NCBI RefSeq assembly: GCF_023278565.1
Contig: NC_064677.1
Location: 5,332,001-5,396,000, forward strand
Reading direction: 5' to 3'
Source of the DNA: Colletotrichum lupini
Taxonomy: Eukaryota > Ascomycota > Sordariomycetes > Glomerellales > Glomerellaceae
DNA: 64,000 bases
The notes beneath the pieces are model-generated. The model was not told the DNA's origin, did no database searches, and worked only from the letters and a program-made list of their open reading frames with translations. The position numbers and the translations under genes were made by a program. How positions within the stretch are numbered: position 1 is the stretch's first letter; each line of letters begins with the position of its first letter. Below are positions 59,496-64,000 of this stretch, piece by piece.

Positions 59496-59665
59496 TAATA
59501 ATAACTTATTATTTATAACCGTATTTATAAAACTTATATTATTAAATACTAATATTTTATATAAGCCTAAGCTTATTAAACTAATTATATTAAAAAGTAT
59601 ATTAAATAATTCGGCCTTATGCTTTATATTTATTCTATTTTATAATATTAAATTTATTAACTTTT

Positions 59666-60834
59666 ATATAGTGGTTTTTTTCTAACTTTATAAGTATAAA
59701 AGATTAATCTTAACGGGATTACGCTTTAAAAAAAATTATATAATACGGTATATTTTTTAACTATATAATATACGTAATATACCCTAAGTACGCGCTTAAC
59801 GTAATATAATAATTTTAATACGAAAACTACTATATAATTTAGGATAAGTAAGCTACCCTTTTTAACTACTTATTAATAATAAGCTAAGTAATATATTTAT
59901 ATAATAGCGCTAATTAAAAAAGTTAATAATAGAAATTAGTTATAATAGTTAATTATAATAATCGGCTATAATAGTTAAAAGTAGCTTTTTTTAACTATAA
60001 AGGTTCTAAACTTTAATAATAACGTAGAGGTTTTTTAAAAAAGGGCTAAATAGGCTAATATTTATTATTTTTTAGAGCTTATAAAGATTTTTTTTATTCT
60101 TATTATTTTTAATATTACCCAAAGCTACTCTCTATTTAAACTAAATAGATTTACTAAATAACTTTATTAAATAAACTTATTAATATATAAATTATTATTT
60201 AAATAGCTAGTTAAATAACTAATTAAGAAGTTAGCTAGTTAAAATATTATTTTAACGAGAATCTCTTAGTATATAGTTAGTAATTAGTAAGTTAAAAATA
60301 CTTATTAATAAGTCTACTTTTCTTAAGCTAAGCGCCCTTAGTTAGCTTAATATTATAACTATTATAATTAACATAAGTATATTTAAAAAGTAATAAAGTA
60401 CTTTTTAATAATATAAAATTTAGCTAGGTAATAGTATAAATACTATAAATAGCTAGGCTAATACGGATATTAAGATTTAGTATATTAACGTTAGCTTAAA
60501 AATTATACTTTATAGAGCTAAAAATCCCTATAATATAAGCTATATTTTAAATATAAGGGAATATATAAAGGGCCCCTTAACCCTTAATAAAAAGGAATAT
60601 ATAATATAGGATTTAATTATTTATATAAGCTAATATTAAGAGGTTTTATATATATTAAAATAAGTATAGCTCGCTTTTTAAATAAATAAGAAAAGGTTAA
60701 GAGTTATTAATAAAAAGAAAATAACGGTCGAGTTAGTTAATTTTAATTAATAATTAAGTATAGAGCATAATATATTTAATTCTTTTTAATACGTAATATA
60801 TAGTACAGCCCTAGTAAATTACTTTATTAGGGGG
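59666..60834. mobile_element. About 1.2-kb insertion in the split repeat copy
   Basis: Module R reads TTTATTAGCTTTTATAAAATTATTAAC without a break. In the other copy the sequence leaves after TTATTAACTTTT (59654-59665) and returns at a second TTATTAACTTTT (60835-60846), a 12-bp direct duplication. The last about 285 bp of the insert (60547-60831) are also found, diverged, at about 61612-61861, so the inserted family has at least one more copy. Confidence 0.6.
60547..60831. repeat. 3' part of the 1.2-kb insert, copy X
   Basis: It shares with 61612-61861 the strings TTTTATATATATTAAAATAAGTATA and GATTACTTTATTA-like ends (here AAATTACTTTATTAG), with small differences. The insert's right end coincides with the end of this similarity. 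Confidence 0.65.
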
Positions 60835-61408
60835 TTATTAACTTTTGAAAAGTTATTAACTTAGTTAAAAAGGGTATTATAAATTTATTTTAAATTACTT
60901 AAAATTAGTAAGTTTAGGATTTAAGTTATAAAAAAAAAGATTAATTATTTAAAATATAATAAGAGGTTATAAATTAAAAAAGCGCTTTGCTTTAAATAAA
61001 AAATAACTATAAAAGTAAATAAGGTAATAAGTTAATTTAAAGATATTATTTATTAAGTTATTATATATATAGCGATTGTTAGTTTTATAAAACTAATTAA
61101 TATTAATATAGCTTTTATTTAAAATAAAAAATAATAATATATTATTATTATTAAAGCGTTAGTGTTTTATAAAATAGTTTTAATTATTTAAGTTATTGAA
61201 TTAAGCTTATTAATATAAGCTCGGTACGTAAGCTATAAAAAAAGCTATTTTATAATATATAAATTAACATAATCTTTTAAAAAAAGAGGATATAAAACGT
61301 ATTAAATTAATAATAGCTTCGTAATAAAGCTTTTTTAAAGTATAATTATATAAAAAGAATTATAAAAAGAAATAGGTATTTTAAAAAAAAGTAGTAAAAT
61401 TTAAGTAT

Positions 61409-61608
61409 ATTAATAATAAATTTTTAAACTAATAAAAAATAAAAAATATTATACGTTCTTAAGAGCTATACGTCCGTATTATTTTGTTATATATCCCTAT
61501 TAATTCTTATTAATAATAAATTTTTAAACTTATTAAAAATAAAAAATATTATATATCCTTAAAAGCTATATATCCGTATTAATTCGTTATACGTCCTTAT
61601 TAATTCCT
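61409..61608. repeat. 100-bp tandem duplication
   Basis: Two adjacent 100-bp units begin at 61409 and 61509 with ATTAATAATAAATTTTTAAAC. They differ at a modest number of positions, mostly transitions such as ACGTTC versus ATATCC, so the duplication came before or during RIP. Confidence 0.8.
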
Positions 61609-61611
61609 ATT

Positions 61612-61861
61612 ATAAATATAAAAAAATATATAAAAAGTCCTTTTATTTTTAATTAAAAAGAATATATAATATAAATTTTAGCTACTTATATAAGTTAATA
61701 TTAAAAGGTTTTATATATATTAAAATAAGTATAACTCGCTTTTTAAATAAGTAATAAAAAGTTAGGAGTTATTTTAATTAGTAGTCTAGTATAAAACGTA
61801 ATATATTTAGCTTTTTTAATATATAATATATAATATAGCCCCAACGGATTACTTTATTAAA
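61612..61861. repeat. 3' part of the 1.2-kb insert family, copy Y
   Basis: This is the diverged partner of 60547-60831 in the same orientation. It ends at the corresponding ACTTTATTA. Confidence 0.65.
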
Positions 61862-64000
61862 AGAATAATTTCTCTTATTATTAATACTTAAAAAAACCTA
61901 TAAAACATTCTTATTTATAATTTAATAAAATATTATAAATATTAATTTATACTTTATATTAATATTATAAAAGAAATATTTTAAATTACTTAAATAAAAA
62001 TAAAGTTAAAAAAGAAATAAATATAAAAATATTTTAAGAGCTTTTATTTTACTAGCTTATTTCCTACTCTTATTTTTATTAATTAAGTACTATTTTTATT
62101 TTTATTACCCTATTTAAGTAATTTTACTTTATAATAAACTTATGCTCTTTATAGGCTTAGTTTATTAAAAACTCGCGCTTTTTATATTTTTATTTAAGCT
62201 TAAACTTTTATTCCTTTCGTTTTTTATCCTCTTAGATCTTATTAACCCTTATTTATTATTTTTTAAATATAAAATAATTTATATTTATTTACGTTTATAA
62301 TTAAGTAGCTTATTTTTATAAATTATTATAAAGTACTAAAGAACTCGGGGGGTTTTAATTTTTATTTAATAAAAAAAGTACTCTAAAAAATAAAATACTT
62401 ATTCCGTATTAAGACTAAGTATTATTAAAATTATTATAATTATTAAAACTAAAGCTATTAAAGTTCTTACTTTAAGAACTACTTTATTAATTAATAATTA
62501 AATCCTTATGAGTTCTTCGTTAAGTACGAGATAGTTTTTTAGTATTAGTTTATAAACTCTTAGCCCGATCTCTTACTTTTTTTTTAGTTTAATAGTTAAT
62601 AAGTATTTATTAAAGCGCATTTTAAATATACTTTAACGTTATATTAAATATTAAAAACGGCTTATAATATTAATATTTTAATATAAAGTTATAATATATT
62701 TATAATGCGTTACGAAATCTTATAATATTAAATTCTAATCTTAGTTATAAGTATTATTAAAGTTAGCTAATATTTATAATAGTTAATTATTAATACGTAC
62801 TTATTAATTATAATAAGTAGAGGGAGATATTAGCTAGTCTAAATATATAAAACTAAGTAAAGGATCTTAACTATATTTATATTATCGGGTATTAAAAACT
62901 AGTTTTTTAAAAAAACCTTAGTTATTTTATTATAAAACGTACTTATAATATATAGTTCTCGTTTATACTTTACTTAGTTAGTATATTACGAAAAGTTTTT
63001 TATAAAATAATAAGTTATTATTAATTAAGTAAGGTATTAACGAGAAATATTTTAAAAATATTTTAAAAACGTTTTCCTTTTTCGAAATATTTCTAAAATG
63101 TTTCTATTATAAGCTATATATAGTAAAATATAATACTTATAATAGATTATATTATATAGCTCGTTATAGTTAAGTATTACTTAATATTTTAAAAAAGATA
63201 TTAATATATTATAAGTAAAATCTATATTACGAGAATAATTTTTATCTAGGAGTTCTTTAATATCTCTTTTAAAATATATATAATATAAGTATATATAGTT
63301 TTAGACCTACGTAAGCTATATCTATTAAGGGTTAAACTTTTTAATAAGGTATTTACCTAAGCCCTTAATTATTATATTTACTTAATTTAAAGTAATTTTA
63401 AAAAGGCCGGTTTTATAAACGTATTTTTATTAAACCTAAACTTAATACTTTTACTTTAAAATATTAAATACAGCTCGAAATATATAATAATATATATTTA
63501 TAGTTTCGGTATTTATATAGATGTATATAAGAAGCAGAGCTTTATAAGTAATATATTAATAATTTTAAAATAAAAGTTAAGAAATATTTTGGAAATATTT
63601 CTAATATTATAATATACCTTTTTCGCTATTCTAATTATACTAGCCCTAAATAATTTCTCGCTAATTTATACCCTTTATATATTTATAGTTTATATTAACT
63701 ATAAATAACTTTATATTATCGAACTTTTATTATTTTACTTACTTTTAAAAAAAGTAAATAACTATATAGTTAGTATTAGATTAGTACGTATATTAAATAT
63801 ATTATATACTTATTATAATATTAAAATAGCTATCTTTTTATATTTATAAAATAACTTACGTATATTCGCTTATTTACTTTTTATTATTATTATAATATAA
63901 GAGCTAAGGTTTAACTTCTCTTAAGAAATAGAAAAATCTATTATTTATAAATAATATATTATAAAAAGTCTATTTTTATAAAGCTTTAATAAATATTTAT

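Larger units (their letters stand above)
53090..64000. mobile_element. AT-rich, RIP-mutated transposon nest
   Basis: From about 53.09 kb to the window end the sequence is dominated by TA, AT, AA and TT. CA and TG are nearly absent; for example 55021-55080 and 58021-58080 contain neither, while CG steps still occur (for instance in GCGTCGCTC near 55327). Loss of CpA/TpG with gain of TpA and partial survival of CpG is the known signature of repeat-induced point mutation. No frame exceeds about 65 codons. Repeated modules, inverted repeats and nested insertions are annotated separately. I cannot assign an element class from the mutated sequence, nor tell whether the block is a dispersed AT-isochore, subtelomeric or pericentromeric; no TTAGGG array is present. 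Confidence 0.9.

Noticed and set aside
53090..64000. Telomere, centromere or mitochondrial insertion as explanation of the AT-rich block
   Set aside because: There is no TTAGGG array and no recognisable mitochondrial gene; repeat modules with CA/TG loss favour RIPed transposons. A centromeric location cannot be excluded from sequence alone.

Overview
The window is nuclear DNA of a filamentous ascomycete (Pezizomycotina, most likely Sordariomycetes; a Colletotrichum-like genome would fit, but the genus is a guess). The evidence is short GT-AG introns of about 46-170 bp with GCTAAC/CTAAC-like branch sites, a VMA-11-type V-ATPase c' subunit, a CFEM GPI-anchored protein, Rom2-type RhoGEF and Vps34 orthologues, and a long AT-rich block that looks mutated by repeat-induced point mutation (RIP). 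There is no CRISPR array, rRNA gene or operon structure.

Layout. 1-53 kb is gene-bearing DNA of ordinary GC with long intergenic stretches. Rightward or leftward genes in order are: a small conserved hypothetical protein (1976-2964, +); vma-11 (5652-6508, -); a Rom2-like Rho1 GEF (9157-12905, +); a short BTB/POZ protein (15204-15931, +); a DUF4336 protein (16520-17359, -); a 2,444-residue coiled-coil protein (19724-27112, -); NSE4 of the SMC5/6 complex (27977-29371, -) divergent from VPS34 (29980-32903, +); an orphan gene (33507-35018, +); a broken NO VEIN-like GHKL-ATPase/DUF3883 gene (35839-40388, +); a CFEM protein (43193-43895, +); a multipass membrane protein with one frameshift (46722-49169, +), preceded by a stop-truncated fragment of a paralogue (45432-45685); and an SLC35F-type transporter (50729-51922, +).

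53.09-64.0 kb changes abruptly to very AT-rich DNA with almost no CA or TG dinucleotides while some CG survives. I find no intact gene there. Internal comparison shows repeated modules, a pair of inverted repeats about 3.4 kb apart, and one repeat copy that appears to be split by three separate insertions, two or three of them with visible direct-repeat flanks. This is a nest of RIP-inactivated transposons.

Functional themes are housekeeping (vacuolar acidification, Rho1/cell-wall signalling, PI3P synthesis for autophagy and endosomes, SMC5/6 DNA repair) mixed with lineage-specific or decaying genes (BTB fragment, orphan, NO VEIN-like pseudogene, membrane-protein paralogues) that become more common towards the AT-rich block. 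Exon structures were derived by hand from splice signals and reading-frame continuity; no database search was possible.
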